Source: Ceratotherium simum simum (taxonomy: Eukaryota; Chordata; Mammalia; Perissodactyla; Rhinocerotidae). Taken from it: a stretch of DNA of 64,000 bases. Where the stretch lies: positions 22,920,003 through 22,984,002 of the forward strand of contig NW_004454159.1 in the NCBI RefSeq assembly GCF_000283155.1, read 5' to 3'. Positions 35,108-48,371 of this stretch are shown here, piece by piece. The notes under the pieces are model-generated. The model searched no databases and was not told where the DNA came from. It was given only the letters and a program-made list of their open reading frames with translations. A program made the position numbers and the translations under genes. Every line of letters starts with the position of its first letter. Within the stretch, counting starts at the first letter, position 1.

Positions 35108-35335
35108 TTGATTAAGGTTACCTTTAAACTTCCACTAATTACTAGCTCTGTGATTTGGGGCATGCTTTTAACATTTCTGAGCCTTAGTTTATCCATTTTC
35201 CAAAGGGGATAATGTGCGGATGTCATATAATTGTTTTGAGGGCTACATGAAACGATTCATATAAAGTGTTCAACAGCGTTGCTAAAAAAATTAGTTTTTG
35301 CTGTTGTAATTATTATTACTATCATCATCATTGTC
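35108..35335 (+). mobile_element. MIR SINE, sense, nearly full core and 3' part
   Basis: 'attactagctctgtgatttg', 'gggcatgcttttaacatttc', 'gagccttagtttatccattt', 'aaaggggataatg', 'ttgttttgagggctacatga', 'cgattcatataaagtgttca' follow MIR step by step. It ends in 'attattattactatcatcat', the usual ATT-rich MIR tail. Confidence 0.92.
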
Positions 35336-38155
35336 AGCCCTTTACAAATTCTACTGTTTTTGAGAGTGCTCAGTCCTCCTTGGCAGCAAGAGGGAGGAAG
35401 AAAAATCAATCAGCGGAACAGGCAGCTATCGTTGTAGTAGTTCAAGCTGATTCATAACAGTCACCTGAAGAAGGTACTTTTCTGTCACCCAGGCCTGGGG
35501 CTTGCCATATCCAATGGCTCTCGGTAGAACAAGTGAAGCCAATAGACACGTTCACACCCAGCTCCTGTGCTCTGACTATGCTCGTGTTGGTACGTGAGGC
35601 ACAGATCCGCAGTGCCTCTGCATTCAAATATCAGCAGATTTTTAAAGAGTTATCTCCTGTGGCCAAAGCACGGTGATTTCATCCATCATCCACAGTAAAA
35701 AGCCCTCCCTCTGCCGTATGTTACTCTGTCTTGAATTAATGGCATCATTCATGTGTGTGACTTATTTCATCAAAGTATTATTGTCCTGAGGAAGATGCCC
35801 ACACCAAGGGCAGCCAGAAATTGTGCCTGTGAATTTCATTCTTTGCTGGACCTTCTGTTGCACTTGAATAAACTGCAGATGTGTTCTCAACTCACATCCC
35901 TCTTGTGGTCACAAGTGTGTAAACCTGCTAGAGCTTCTCTTCCTAGGGAAATCTCATACAGGGCAAATGCAGAGTGGAGCATTCAGATCAGCTTAGGAAA
36001 ATAAACAAGTTATACAAGCTGCAGAATGAGGTACCCAGTTAGCCCATATCCAAGAGATGAATTATCTAGTGCTCAGGCCAAGTATCTGCTTAGTGCATAA
36101 GTGCATTATGACTCCTAATATGTTCATATTAGTTTCCATGGATCAATACTCTTCCCTCTGTTATTTTTCCTTATGATTTCCATTTCTTTATATTTTTAAT
36201 CTGACTTTGAAATAGTTTCCACATTTGGTTTTTTAGATCATTAAATCAGCTTTCAATAGTGACCAAGTGTTCCTTCATTTTATATACTATATTGCTAACT
36301 GAAAAATAATAGCTTGCTATTTTTAGATCCAGAAAGTCTTATATCTTGCTCTTATTATATTATTTTGAAATTGTTATATTTTTCTCCAGCACTCTGTTTT
36401 ACTGACTGTGGGTTTTATTTTATTTTTTCTTTGTAAAGATCTCCCTGTCTCCTCTGGCTTTCAGGTCCCCTAGATGGGTCATCAGGTGTATCAGGTCTGG
36501 TTATTGGTGAGGAGCAGGTTCCTGAGACCCACAGTCTCACAAGTGGTGGAGGGTAAAGCATCCTCCCCCGTGTGACTCACTGTTGTAGGAACATATAAGC
36601 CTTCATGCCCCTGCTGAGGGATCTTGGGTAGTTCTCCAAGTTCCCCAGTTTCCTCTGGGCAGAAAAAAAAAAAAAAAGGCTGGAAACTCGCAAGGGGAGG
36701 TTGATAAGTTGAACAGATTCACATAACATCAAGAAACACAGAGGAGAAGAAAATGCGGTAGAGTTGTAAGGTAAGGACTGAAACAGAAAGATTGAAAGTA
36801 AGTACAAAGACAAGCACTACATCATTTCTTGTCAGTCTCACCTTCTTTGCTGGCCATTAGGATACACCATCATTGTTTGCATCTTTTTTTTCCATTTTTG
36901 TTTGCTTTGTTTTTTACAGAACATTTTTGCCTCCTCTGGAGAATTCTTTATGTGATGTTTTATTTTTAAAATTTAGGTGACTGGAATAAATTTCATTACG
37001 AATTTGTTTAAATTTCTGGGATATTAATTAAGATAGCTGCAAAGCTCTCCTCTCCTGTGATAGCGTCTGGCACTCCCTGTTGGCTGGGAGAACACGGAAA
37101 TATATTACTAACATGAAAGGCTTCCACAGTCATCAACATGCCACGCTGCCCTGCTCCCACACAAGTTAGTGTCTTGACGCTCTTCTAGCACCTAGTGAAA
37201 TGCAGGAGCTCTCCTGCAGAATGTTATCCACAGCATAGGCAATTGGTATACTGGAACTGGGTCATCCTTTCTCAGTGTTTGTTGCTGGTCCCAAGTATTT
37301 GCTGTTAGGCCTACAATTTTAACACTGACCCATTTATCCTGTTGAAGTTGATTCACGGCTGAACAGTGACACTTTTTCCAGTCTCAAGACAGAAACAGAG
37401 GGAAGTCCATGCATTTCTAGAATTTCTATAATTTGTCTCTACAAATTTTTCTGGCTAGAATATTTTCTAAAGCTACTCAAAGAAATATTGGATAAGGAGA
37501 AAGTTTTTTTTTCCCGCTTACAGAGAAGCATTTTTTTTTTCTTTAGGAAAGCAGGCCAGAGGGACTGTACTCTAATAATATTTTTCATCTACAAATAATA
37601 TGAGATTGCAGTGGTGCTTACTAAAACCTCATTTTAAATTAAAAGTAATGCCCTCACTAACATGTTAAAAAAATGACAGCAAATAAGTTTTTCTTTAGTA
37701 AAAGATAAAATATTTATCTTTAAATTGTAATACTGAGTTTTTAAATTCTTTTTTCTCTAGAATTTTGAAGCTCAATACAAGCACTTACATGCTATCTCAT
37801 CCAGAGTTTCTATTGTTAGAGGTTTTGCCATGTCTAAAGGTTACTTGAAAAAGAGGGGTTGGAAGGTGACAATATTAATAATCTTTGAAAGAGTGGGTGT
37901 ACTGAGAACATAGTAGGTTGTTAGTGTTCCAAGACAGAAGCACAAAATACCAGCTCAGCTGATCTAGTATCCATAACATAGTGGAAATAGACAAGTTGTG
38001 CTTCCTATGTCTCTCTTCTTGGCTTAAACATCCACTGTTCCCATATGGACTGTGCTATGTATGGGGTACTGATAAAAGAACTCTATAGAGCTGGATTTAC
38101 CAGTATAAAGATAATTTGGGGGTGTTTTAAGGATTCATTAACTTTGAGATCTATG
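35336..38155. other. Repeat-poor stretch, no gene recognised
   Basis: Mixed composition, with a 16-17 base A-run at about 36662. Open frames are at most about 83 aa and unrecognised. No convincing exon with matching splice sites was identified. Confidence 0.45.
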
Positions 38156-38780
38156 CTATAATTTTGCAATGTAATTGTTAAAAGTTTGGTAGAATTCACT
38201 TGTATAATGTGGAGTTTCCTTTGTGTGAAGTATTTTAATTACAAATTTAATTTCTTTAATGACTACAGTGCTATACAGAGATTCTATTTCTTCTTTTGTG
38301 GGTCTTGGTAGTTTGTGGTTTTCTAGGAATTTTTTCTTATTATATTTTAAAAAAGCATTGCTGTAAATATGATTATAATATCTTATGATCTTTCAATGCC
38401 TGTAGGATCTGTAGTATATTCCTATTTTTAATTAGTTTTTGATTATTTGTGCTTTTTCTTTCTTTTTTGATCAGTCTCACTAGTGTGTATCATTTTTATT
38501 GTTTTTATAAACAATCAATTTTAGCCATACCTGATATTTTCTATTCAAAATTTTTATTATTTTTCAGCTTTTTTTCTAATTATGTGCATTTTTTCCTTTT
38601 AAGTACAACTTTAACTTTATCTAACACATTTTCATATGTAGTATTTTTTATGGAGTTCAAATTATTTTATACATTGTGATATTTTCTTTGACTCATGGTT
38701 TATTAGTAATTGTATTTGTTATATTCAAGCACATGGACATTTATGGAAAGGTTCCCCGTTTTATCTGTCTTTCCATTTAT
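38156..38780 (-). mobile_element. Old L1M ORF2 fragment, antisense
   Basis: 'agtttggtagaattcacttg', 'gggtcttggtagtttgtggt', 'tcagtctcactagtgtgtat', 'gactcatggtttattagtaa' and 'ttatggaaaggttccccgtt' match the reversed order of L1 ORF2 between the RT and endonuclease domains. Both ends are missing. High divergence. Confidence 0.7.
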
Positions 38781-38784
38781 AAGT

Positions 38785-41700
38785 AGAGTAAGATTTATAA
38801 AACTCCTTTTGAGAAATTTTAATTGTTCCGAAGTCCACAATTTATATATTTTCACTATTCTCAACAATGATAAGTATCTTGGAAAGTACACTCCTTCACC
38901 AGACACAACTGTGCTTGGTTGCATATTTGGTATGATTTCATGGAGGAAGAAGAAAAACATTTCATGCTTATTTCAGACAAATCAACATTATACCTTGTAA
39001 TAAAAGAAACATATAGTGGATATAAGATAATGTTTTAAGCAATATACATTTATTATTCACAATAGAAATATTTCCATTTTCTCTGATGAAAAGATTGTTT
39101 ACCATACCTTCATATTTTTCACTTTTGCATAAGTCTTCTTTCCACTATTACATGTCAACCACTTTCCTGTTTATTCATTCATTTCTACCCTGTACTTATT
39201 AAATTTATATTATGTTAATTGGAATATGTAGGTTAAACTGTTAAAAAAAATAAGAAATATTAATTAACATCTTTTCAAAGTTTTGCATTACTAATGGCCT
39301 ATAAACTTTTCCTCTTTTTAATGTTAATTTTCAGAAAGCAGATTAAAATGTATCCCTAAAGATAGAACATCTACTTATTTGCATATGTGGAATAAAATGA
39401 TCCTAATGTGCAATCAATGATATAAAGCCCTGCATGCTAGCAGTCCAAACTCAAGGAGGAGAGTAATAAGTGCTAGACCAGCCAATAATTCATGACTTAG
39501 CTACTGCTGGTACTAGGTAAAGAAATGTTCTCCCATCTTTTGGTATCCAGCAATCCCCTTCCTCAGCTTTCTTCTCTGCCGTTTATTCCACCGAACAATA
39601 ATTCTAAGCAGAGCAAAAAAAAAAAAAGAGGTACAAAACAACAGAAGAATCTATAATTCATTTCTATCGTTTCATTTATTTGCACTTTCTTTATGATGTG
39701 CTAAAACGCTCCTCCTACTAGGAAAAATAAATACCAGTGACTATAAACCTGTTATATCAACAGACTGTGCATTTACAACAGTAGTAATATCTTCTAGTCA
39801 AGCAGATTCATTACTGGAAATATTAGATGAGAAGTAGCAATAAAACAACACTAGAGAGTTGTTAATACCATTCTGACTGGTTTTATTAGATAAAAACTTT
39901 TGACTCATATCAAAGTGAGAATTTGGCTTATAATAAAAAAAAAGTGAAAAATAGTGAATTCTTGTCATATTCTGAGTATAATAAATATCTCAACATTTTT
40001 AGGTTAATGGTGAGGCAAAATAAATTTTCACACACATTACCAATTTACTTGTCTTCATAGCAAATAAATAGTTAATAGGTAAATATGAGTTGGCTTTCTA
40101 TACAAAATTGTCTAAATGTTTGCTTTGTTGTTTTTATTCTTTTCCCTCAAACCAGTATATATGAAGCATTTTCCATGCACAGCATGCATGTCAAAAGGCA
40201 TTTCTGGGTACGTTTTGGTCACCTAAATCAGCAACGTCAAGAAAATGAAACAGAGTGGAAGTTTTATTTGGGGCGTAGTCATACTGAGCTCGACTTTGTC
40301 TTACAGTTCTAACGAGCCCTATTGCTCACCTTTCTTGTATACACGCACTTTTATGATACCTCCTATTTGGTCTATAGTCTTCACTAGATACATATTTAGG
40401 AACCCCAAATACATTTTCATTTTCTTTGCACCACAGTACTATGATTTAAAATTTTGCATTCCATTTGCTCCCTTTTTCAATGTGGTTTTAGCTAAGAATT
40501 GAGAGGAGCATTCAATTATTCATTAATGTATTCTTGAATTAATAAATTTATGCAATTCAATATTTACTGAGCACTTACTATTTGACAATTACATAAGTGC
40601 AGTTGGGTTGGAAAAGTTTTCAATAAATTATGAATGAATGATAACTTTCTTACTTTCCCTGCTGAACCTGGAATGATTATGTTATGAAAGCCAGACATTT
40701 AATAAACAATGAAGTTCTTTCTTGGAACATGTGGTGAGAAATTTTTGAGATAAGAGTATCAATGCCATTTCTCAGCACTTCTTATCAGGCATGAGTGAGT
40801 TGATGTCATTTGTAGAAGCACAAGGGTGTTGACTGGTTGGTATTGAGAAGTGTGTTCGTTGGACAGTGCCAGCCTCATAGTTTGAAAGGCCCAGTGCAAA
40901 ATGAAAATGTGGGGTCCTTTATTCAAAAAGCGGGGGAACAACCCTTTTTCTATCTTCCATGGTCTGTCTCTTATTCTGTCATGGTATTTTTATTTTGCTA
41001 TATAATGTCACACTCCTTTGAGACAGTAAATGTAGACCCTCACAAGAGACTGAGGCCTGGTACCTGGACCCTCCTCACATCAGTTCCTAGGCCCCCATTA
41101 GAGAGGCAGAAGTTGGCAATGGTCATTTAGTGGGATCAGGGAGAGGGCAGCCAAGAACCCTCCCAAGAATGCAAAATGGTGAAGGTTAGTGGGATAGCAC
41201 ATGAGCCAAGGATCCAAGCTGCTAACTCATGCTTCCTTGACCCATTGGACTTCAAAACATAAATTCAAATATAAAATTATTAAAAATTATAAGATAATGA
41301 CCACAGGACATTAAATCCCAAGCATTGGACCTTTTGTGAGTATAGAGTCCTCTATGTCTATATTGGTCACATGCTCATGCAGCTGGCCTCACACTGGAGT
41401 GAGTTCTTACCTGATTGGCTAGAATTAGAATCAAGGAGCTATCCTTGCAAGGAACTTGCCATGGTGTATTCACTGGGATAAGGTAAGCTGTTAAAATCCA
41501 GTTCTTGTAGTTCTTGTTCCCAAGGCTATAGAGAGCTGTCGTTTATTGTTTAATCAGGTTGAAGCTGGTTCTGATGGCTACTTTTTACCATGACTAGAAA
41601 AGAATCATCTGTTTCCTGGGAGTGTGGGAACGTCCTTTTATTTTCAATGCTAAAGCTGCAGGAGAGCCCTTCAAGGGTTGTCACATCTCTACTGTTCTTG

Positions 41701-42950
41701 CTGGATTCCTTGAAAATAAAGTTTCACTTGAGTAGATCTCATCTTCAGTTTGAATATCGATTAACATGAAAATGATACCGAACCTCTTAATCTCAAGATC
41801 CTGTGCCTGCTGCAAGGCAAGCCAAACACTGAGACATTGGGGCCCCAAGGAAATGGGATTTTTTATTAGCAAGACTGGCCCAAATGAGGAACAAATTTCT
41901 GATTATCCCTTTGGGTTTTCCAGCTACCATGGATGGGATAATTATCCTCAGAAATATGTTCCACAAGTTACCATTTATTTAATCCACCAAGAAATGTTTT
42001 ATCCTTTCAGACTATTCACAAAGAGACAAAGTCCATTAAGGGTATTGGGGGTCAAACGCTTTGAATGGTCAATAGCTCAGTGAACAATTAATCTTGGCCC
42101 TGATTTGGTGTTTAAAAGCCTATATAGGAAAATATAGGAAAATAATCTAGTAGCTGCACAAGAGATATGTTCAACTTTAGAGGCTATGTTGATATACTGT
42201 CTCTAGGTGTTGTTGACACAAACGGTTACTGTATATCCCAAGAAATCTCTATCTCCCTCTTGGGGAGCATGGGTTTTACTGTATTTATTTATTGTCTTTA
42301 GCATGTTTCATTACATGCTATAAAAGTAGTATAACATACCTTTATATCATTCTTTAAATTGGCTACACTAGCAATAATGTTCGGGTTGAAGTTCTGATTA
42401 CATAACAATAGAATTTTCTGAATCTCATGTAACACCAAAATATACTTTCTTGGGAAAAAAAAAAAAAACAAATTAGAACTTCTTCCAAGTAACAGATGTG
42501 AGACAATAGAATCATAACGAAATATGATAAATCTACGAACTGATTCATAAATCCATTTTACCTCAGGTAGGTTAAATATACTCTTAGGAAAATATCCTTC
42601 TGTGTCTCAGCTCTCAAAAAGACCTTGACTTCTTGGTCCCCCTATTTTAAATACAATCTTGTCTTCTTTCCCCCTCTCTCATAGGCCACCTTATTGTGTG
42701 TCATCTGGGAATCCCACAGAAAAATCAAAGGCACTCGAAAAATTGAATAATTTAAGGAGTATTTATTTACAAAAGGACTATTTATAGAGATGCTTTAACA
42801 AGGTAACTACAAAGCACAGTGCAGTCACCTTGGGCTAGCTTTTACCATCCCTAGGCCTGAAGACATGAAGGATGTATCCCATCACTGAACTAAGGAAAAA
42901 AGCCTCCTTCATTTTTCTAGTCACAGATTTGTATAAACATCACTACAATG
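38785..42950. other. Mostly unrecognised sequence with possible old repeat pieces
   Basis: A possible reversed L2 tail lies at 40545-40600 ('tttactgagcacttactatt'). 40870-41370 ('aggcccagtgcaaaatgaaa') and 42700-42870 ('accatccctaggcctgaag') look like diverged dispersed repeats, possibly LTR-derived, that I cannot name. The 41520-42090 segment, with 'aagtttcacttgagtagatc', has an LTR-like texture, but no termini were found. An octamer plus TATA-like pair occurs at 39376-39427. Confidence 0.4.
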
Positions 42951-43109
42951 TAAGTTTAGAATATGTTCTTCAACCCAAGAAGAAACGCCTGTACATTAAT
43001 AGTCATTCCACATTCCCACTCCACTGCCCTCCCCTAGCCTCCTTCTGAACCTGCACCAGTCCCAGGCAATCACTAATCACTTTCTGTCTTTATGGATTTG
43101 CCTATACTG

Positions 43110-46100
43110 ATTATTGTATAGATAAACTATATTTTGTTTATCCACTTATCAGGTGATGAACATTTAGGCTATTTCTACTTTTTGGCTATTATGAATAATG
43201 CTGCTGTGGACACTCATGTACAAGTGGACATATGTTTTCATTTCTCTTAGGTACATACCTAGGAATAGAATTGCTGAGTCATAGGATAACTGTATGCTTA
43301 ACACTTTGAGGAATGGCCAAAATGTTTTGAAAGGTAGCTGCACCATTTTACACTCCCATCAGCAATATATGAGAAGTCCAAATGTGAAGTAATATCTCAG
43401 TGTGGTTTTTGATTTACATTTCCCTAAGGACTAATTGCATTGAGTATCATTTCATGTGTTCACTGACCATTTGTATATGTTTGCATATTTGGAGAAATGT
43501 CTATTCAAATCCCTTGTTCATTTTATAATGGGGTTACTCATCTTTTTATTGCTGAGCTGTAACATTTTTATATACTCTGGATACAAGTCCCTTACCAAAT
43601 ACTTAATTTGAAAATATTTTCTCCCATTCTATGGGTTGTTTTTCACTTCCTTGATGTGTACTTTGAGGTATAAAAGTTTTAAATTTTGATAAACTTCAAT
43701 TTATCTATTTTTCTTCTATTGTTTGTACTTTGAGTCATATGTAAGAAATTATGGTGTAAATACAAAGTCATGAAGATTTACTTCTATTATTTTAGGGGTT
43801 TTATAGTTTTAGTCCTTACATTAAGGTATATGATCCATTTTGAGTTAAATTTTGCGTATGGTGGTAGGTAGAGGCCCTAATTCATTCTTTTGCGTGTGGA
43901 TATCCAGTTGTTACAGCACTGTTTGTTGAAAAGATTATTCCTTCCCCACTGAATTGTTTAGGGACATTGGTTGAAATATATTAACAAATGTGAGGGTTTG
44001 TTTCTGGACTCTCCCTTCTATTCCATTGATCTATATCACTATCTTTATGTCACTACCACACTGACTTGATTACTGTAGCTTTGTAGTAAGTTTTGAAATT
44101 GGGAAGTGTGAGTCTTCCAACATTCTCTTCTTTTTCAAGATTATTTGGCTCTGTATTTCCCTATCAATTTTAGGATCAGATTGTCAATTTATGAATAAAA
44201 AAGAAAGAGCTGGGATTTTGGTAGGGATTACATTGAATCTATACATTACTTTGGGGAGTATTGTCATTTTAAAATGTTTCTGTACATGCACATGAGATGT
44301 CTTCCAATTTATTTAGATTTCGTTTAAAGTCTTTCAATATTTTGTAGTTTTCAATGTACAAATTGGGTACTTCTTTTTCTAAATTTATTTCTAAGTGTCT
44401 ATTCTTTTGTTGCTATTATAAATGATATTGTTTTCTTAATTTCATTTTTTGGATTGTTCATTGCTCGTGTATAGAAATGCAATTGATTTTTATATATCAA
44501 TCTTTTACCCCATCACATTGTCATACTGGTTTATTCTAATCAATTTTTTTAGTTGATTTATTGGGATGTTTTAGATACAGATCATGACATCTGTGAACAG
44601 AGAAATTTTTACTCCTTCCTATCGAATCTGAATATCCTTCATTTCTTTTGCTTTTCCTCATTGTTTTGACTAGTAAAATGTTGAATGGAAATGTTAAGAG
44701 TGGACCTTGTTCCTTGTCTCTTTCCTGATATTAGAGAAAAAAATCCAGTCATTCTCCAATAAGTGTGATGTTAGTGGTGAGTTATTCATAGATGCTCCTT
44801 ATCAGGTTGAGGAAGTTCCATTCTATCCCTAGTTTCTTTAGTGTTTTTATCATGAAATGGTGTTGGTCTGCATCTACTGAGATGATCACATGATTATTGT
44901 CCTTTATTCTGTCAATATGATATAGTCCTTTGATTGATTTTCAGATTTAAAGCAACCCATGTTGTGGGGCTAAATCACACTTGGTCATGGTATAGAACTC
45001 TTTTTATAGGTTGCTGGATTCAATTTGCTAGTTTTTATGAGCATTGTTACACCCATATTCCTAAGGAATATTGGTCTGTATTTTTCTTTACTTATGATGT
45101 CATTGTTTGGTTTTGGCATCAGAGTGATAGTGGCCTAGTAAAATGAGTTGGGAGGTGTTTCCTCCTTTTTTAATTTTTGGAAGAGTTTTTGAAGAATTTG
45201 TATAGATTTTTCTCTAAATATTTGGTAGAATTCACCAGTGAAGCCATCTGAGATCCTAAGCTTTTCTTTGTTATATTTTAATTAGTAATTCAATCTCTTT
45301 GCTTATAATAGGTCTATTCAAATTAGTTAATTCTTCTTGGGTAATTCTTAGTAATTTGTGTCTCTTTAGGAATTTGTCCATTTCATCTGAGTAATCCAAT
45401 TTGTTGACATAGAGTTGTTCATGGTATTCCATTATTATCCCTTTTATTTCTGCAAGGATTAGTGATGGTCCTTCTTTCATTACTAATTTTAGTAATTTGA
45501 GTCTTTTGTCTTTTTCCTTGGCGTAAATCTAGCTAAGTTTTGTCAATTTTGTTGATTTTTTCAAAAAACCGTTTTATTAATTATTTCATTGATTTTTTTC
45601 TCTTGTTTTTCTATTGTCTATTTCATTAATTTCCATGCTTATCTTATTATGTCCTTCTTTTGGCTTGGTTTGGGTTTAGTTTGCTCTTCTTTTGCTAGTT
45701 TATGAAGGTAGACGTTTATGATTGATTTGCAATTTTATTCTTTTTTACCAAGAATAAGTAAATTTAAAGCTATAAATTTTCCTCTAAGAGCAGATTTTGC
45801 TGTATCTGATAAGTTTCAATATGTTGTGTTTTTGTTTCCGTCTCATTTCTTTCCTAAATTACCCTTGATTTTTTCTTTGACTCATTGATTATTTAGGAGT
45901 ATGTTGTTTCATTTCCACATATTTATAGATTTTTGATTTTTTTTCTCTTATTATTTCTAATTTCATTCCATTGTGGTTGGAGAATATCCCTTTATGATTT
46001 CAATCCTTTCAAATTTGGGGATTTTGTTATGGCAGAGCATATGAGCTATCCTAAAGAATGTTTCATGTGTAGATGAGAAGAATAGATATTCTGCTGTTGT

Positions 46101-46800
46101 TGTATGGAGTGTTCTATTGGTATCCATTAAGTCTAGTTGGTTATTAGTATTATTCAAGACTGCTATTTCCTTCTTGTTCTTCTTCCTAGTTATTCTATTC
46201 ATTATTGAAAGTGAAGTATTTAAGTCTCTATTATTTTTGAAATATCTATTTATCCTTTCAGTTATGTAAGTTTTTGCTCCATGTATTTTGAGCCTCTTTT
46301 GTTAGGTTCATATATTTTTTATTGAGATATAATTGACATGTAATATTATAAGTTTCAGATGTACAACATAATGAGTCAATATTTGTATATATTGTGAAAT
46401 GATCACCACAATAAGTCCAATTAATATCCATCACCACACATAGTTGCAATTTTTTTTTCTTGTGATAAGACCTTTTAAGATCTACTCTCAGCAACTTTCA
46501 AATATACAATACAGCATTGCTATGTTTTCCTGATGAATTGGCTCTCATCATTATAAAATGTCTGTTTTGTTTCTAGTAACAATTTTTGTGTTACATGTAT
46601 TTGTCTGATATTATCAAAGCCACTCTGGGTTTCTTTTTCTTACTGCCATCATGCTATAGCATTTTTTATCCTTTTACTTTAAACCTATTTGTGTCTTTGA
46701 TTTTATAATGTATATCTTGCAGATTAGTGTTTTTGTTTAACCAATGCTACTAGTCTATCTTTGATTTGTGTGTTTATCTATTTACATTTAATATTGTTAC
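43110..46800 (-). pseudogene. L1 ORF2 relic (endonuclease, RT and C-terminal region)
   Basis: The order endonuclease, RT, C-terminal region is preserved over about 3.5 kb excluding the insertion. The minus frame at 45271-45480 ('EIKGIIMEYHEQLYVNKLD') matches the ORF2 stretch before the RT palm. The frame at 45963-46202 contains 'LDLMDTNRTLHTTTAEYLFFSSTHETF', shortened here to its key parts 'LDLMDTNRTLH' and 'EYLFFSSTHETF', of the endonuclease. No frame exceeds 80 aa, so it has been dead for a long time. Confidence 0.88.
46312..46535 (-). mobile_element. L1 'B': 3' UTR-only insertion inside L1 'A'
   Basis: 'ttattgagatataattgaca', 'gtatatattgtgaaatgatc', 'taagatctactctcagcaac' are the reversed 3' UTR of an L1 subfamily, also seen at 58179. 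L1 'A' ORF2 sequence resumes on the other side, so this is a severely 5'-truncated insertion. Boundaries are accurate to about 15 bases. Confidence 0.82.
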
Positions 46801-47787
46801 TGATAAGATCAGATTTACATCTGCTATTTTACTATTTGTTTTATGTATGTCTTATGTCTTTTCTGTTCCTCTATTTCTTGATTCCAACATATTTTGGTTT
46901 AGGTAGACATTTTCTACTATATCTTTTAAACACCCTATTGTTTCTTTTGCTACATGTTTTTGTTTTAGTTTTATAAATGGATGTTGTTTATTTATTAAAA
47001 TATATTTGACATACAACATTATGCAAATTTAAGGTGTAAAATGTTAATTTGATGCATTTATGTATTGTAATATGACTGCCATTTTAGCATCTCTATCATA
47101 TTACATAATTACCCTTTCTTTTTAGTAGCTGGAATAATTAAGTTCTGGTCTCTTAGCAAGTTTGATTATTATAATACAGTATTATTGTCTATATTCACTG
47201 TAATGTGCATTATATCTCTAGGGCTTATCTACTACTTGTTGTAAGTTTGTACCCTTAAACAACATCTGTCCTGTCCCTCTGACTCTATCCCCTGATAACC
47301 ACCATTTTATTCTCTGTTTTCACAAGTTTGGCTTTTTTAGATTCCACATATAAGTAATATCATACAGTGCTTATCTTTCTCCGTCTGACTTATCTTACTT
47401 AGCATAATGTGCTCAAGGTCTATCCACGTTGACACAAATGGTGGGATGTCCTCCTTTCTCATGGCTGAATAATATTCCATTATATATACATTTTCTTTAT
47501 CCCTTCATCTATTGATGGACACTTAGGTTGTTTCCATATGATGGCTATTACAAATAATGCTGCAATGAACATGGAGATGCACATATCTCTCGAGTTAGTG
47601 TTTTTGTTGTGTTCAGATAAATACTTAGAAGTGGAATTGCTTGATCATATGGTCATTCTATTTTTAATTATTTGAAGAGCTACCATACATTTTTCCACAG
47701 TGGCTGCACCAATTTACATTCCTACCAACAGTGCACAAAGGTTCCTTTTTCTCCATATCCTCGCCAGCACTTGTTACCTCTTGTCTT

Positions 47788-48019
47788 TTTTTTTGGTGAG
47801 GAAGATTGGCCCTGAGCTAACAACTCTTGCCAATACTCCTCTTTTTGCTTGAGGAAGATTAGCCCTAAGCTAACATCTATGCCAATCTTCTTCTATTTTT
47901 CATGTGGGTCACCACTACAGCATGGCTTGATGAGTGGTGTAGGTCCATGCCCAGGATCTGAACCTGTGATGCAGAGCAAACTAAAATTAACCACTACACC
48001 CCTGGCCTGGCCTGGCCCC
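47788..48019 (-). mobile_element. ERE SINE inside L1 'C', with target-site duplication
   Basis: T-run, 'ggtgaggaagattggccctg', second block, 'tcaccactacagcatggctt', reversed B box remnant ('aggatctgaacc') and reversed head ('ctggcctggcc', with a small duplication). Duplication 'acctcttgtctt' at 47776-47787 and 48020-48031. Part of the head is deleted around 'gatgcagagc'. Confidence 0.94.
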
Positions 48020-48033
48020 ACCTCTTGTCTTCT

Positions 48034-48371
48034 TTTTTTTTATTATTTTATTTTTTATTTAAGTCTTTTTATTTTATTTTACTATTTTTTTATATTATTA
48101 TGCTTTTATTTTATTGTGGACACATTGGTTTATAACATTGTGTAAATTTCAAGAGTACATCATTATACTTCTATTTCTGCATAGATTACATCGTGTTCAC
48201 CACCCAAATACTAATTACAATCCATCACCACACACATGTGCCTAATCATTCCTTTTGCCCTCCTCCCTTCCCCCTTCCTTTCTGGTAACCACCAATCCAG
48301 TCTCTGTCTCTACGTGTTTGTAGTTGTTTTTGTCTTCTACTTATGAGTGAGATCATATGGTATTTGACTTT
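48034..48371 (-). mobile_element. L1 'D': 3' UTR-only insertion inside L1 'C'
   Basis: A long AT-only tract (48030-48115, the decayed poly-A tail) is followed by 'acacattggtttataacatt', 'atcgtgttcaccacccaaat', 'tctggtaaccaccaatccag' and 'gagtgagatcatatggtatt'. This is the same 3' UTR type as the L1 at 58409 and is probably lineage-specific. L1 'C' ORF2 resumes directly after it. It lies 3' of the ERE duplication, so both insertions hit nearly the same place. Confidence 0.87.

Larger units (their letters stand above)
42955..46980 (-). mobile_element. L1 'A': near-complete ORF2, antisense, interrupted at 46312-46535
   Basis: Runs from a reversed 3' UTR (42955-43110) through all of ORF2. Landmarks: 'ggctattatgaataatgctg', 'gatccattttgagttaaatt', 'cactgaattgtttagggaca', 'ggtagggattacattgaatc', RT segment 'gtctgcatctactgagatga' (44868), 'ttgttgacatagagttgttc', endonuclease segment 'gaatagatattctgctgttg' (46080). 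After the inserted L1 tail it continues from 46536 to the ORF2 N-terminal region at 46740-46800. It stops at about 46980, where another L1 3' UTR begins. Broken by many stops. Confidence 0.9.

Noticed and set aside
39376..39500. Immunoglobulin V-gene promoter and leader
   Set aside because: The octamer and TATA-like pair are not followed by a leader peptide, V exon or recombination signal.
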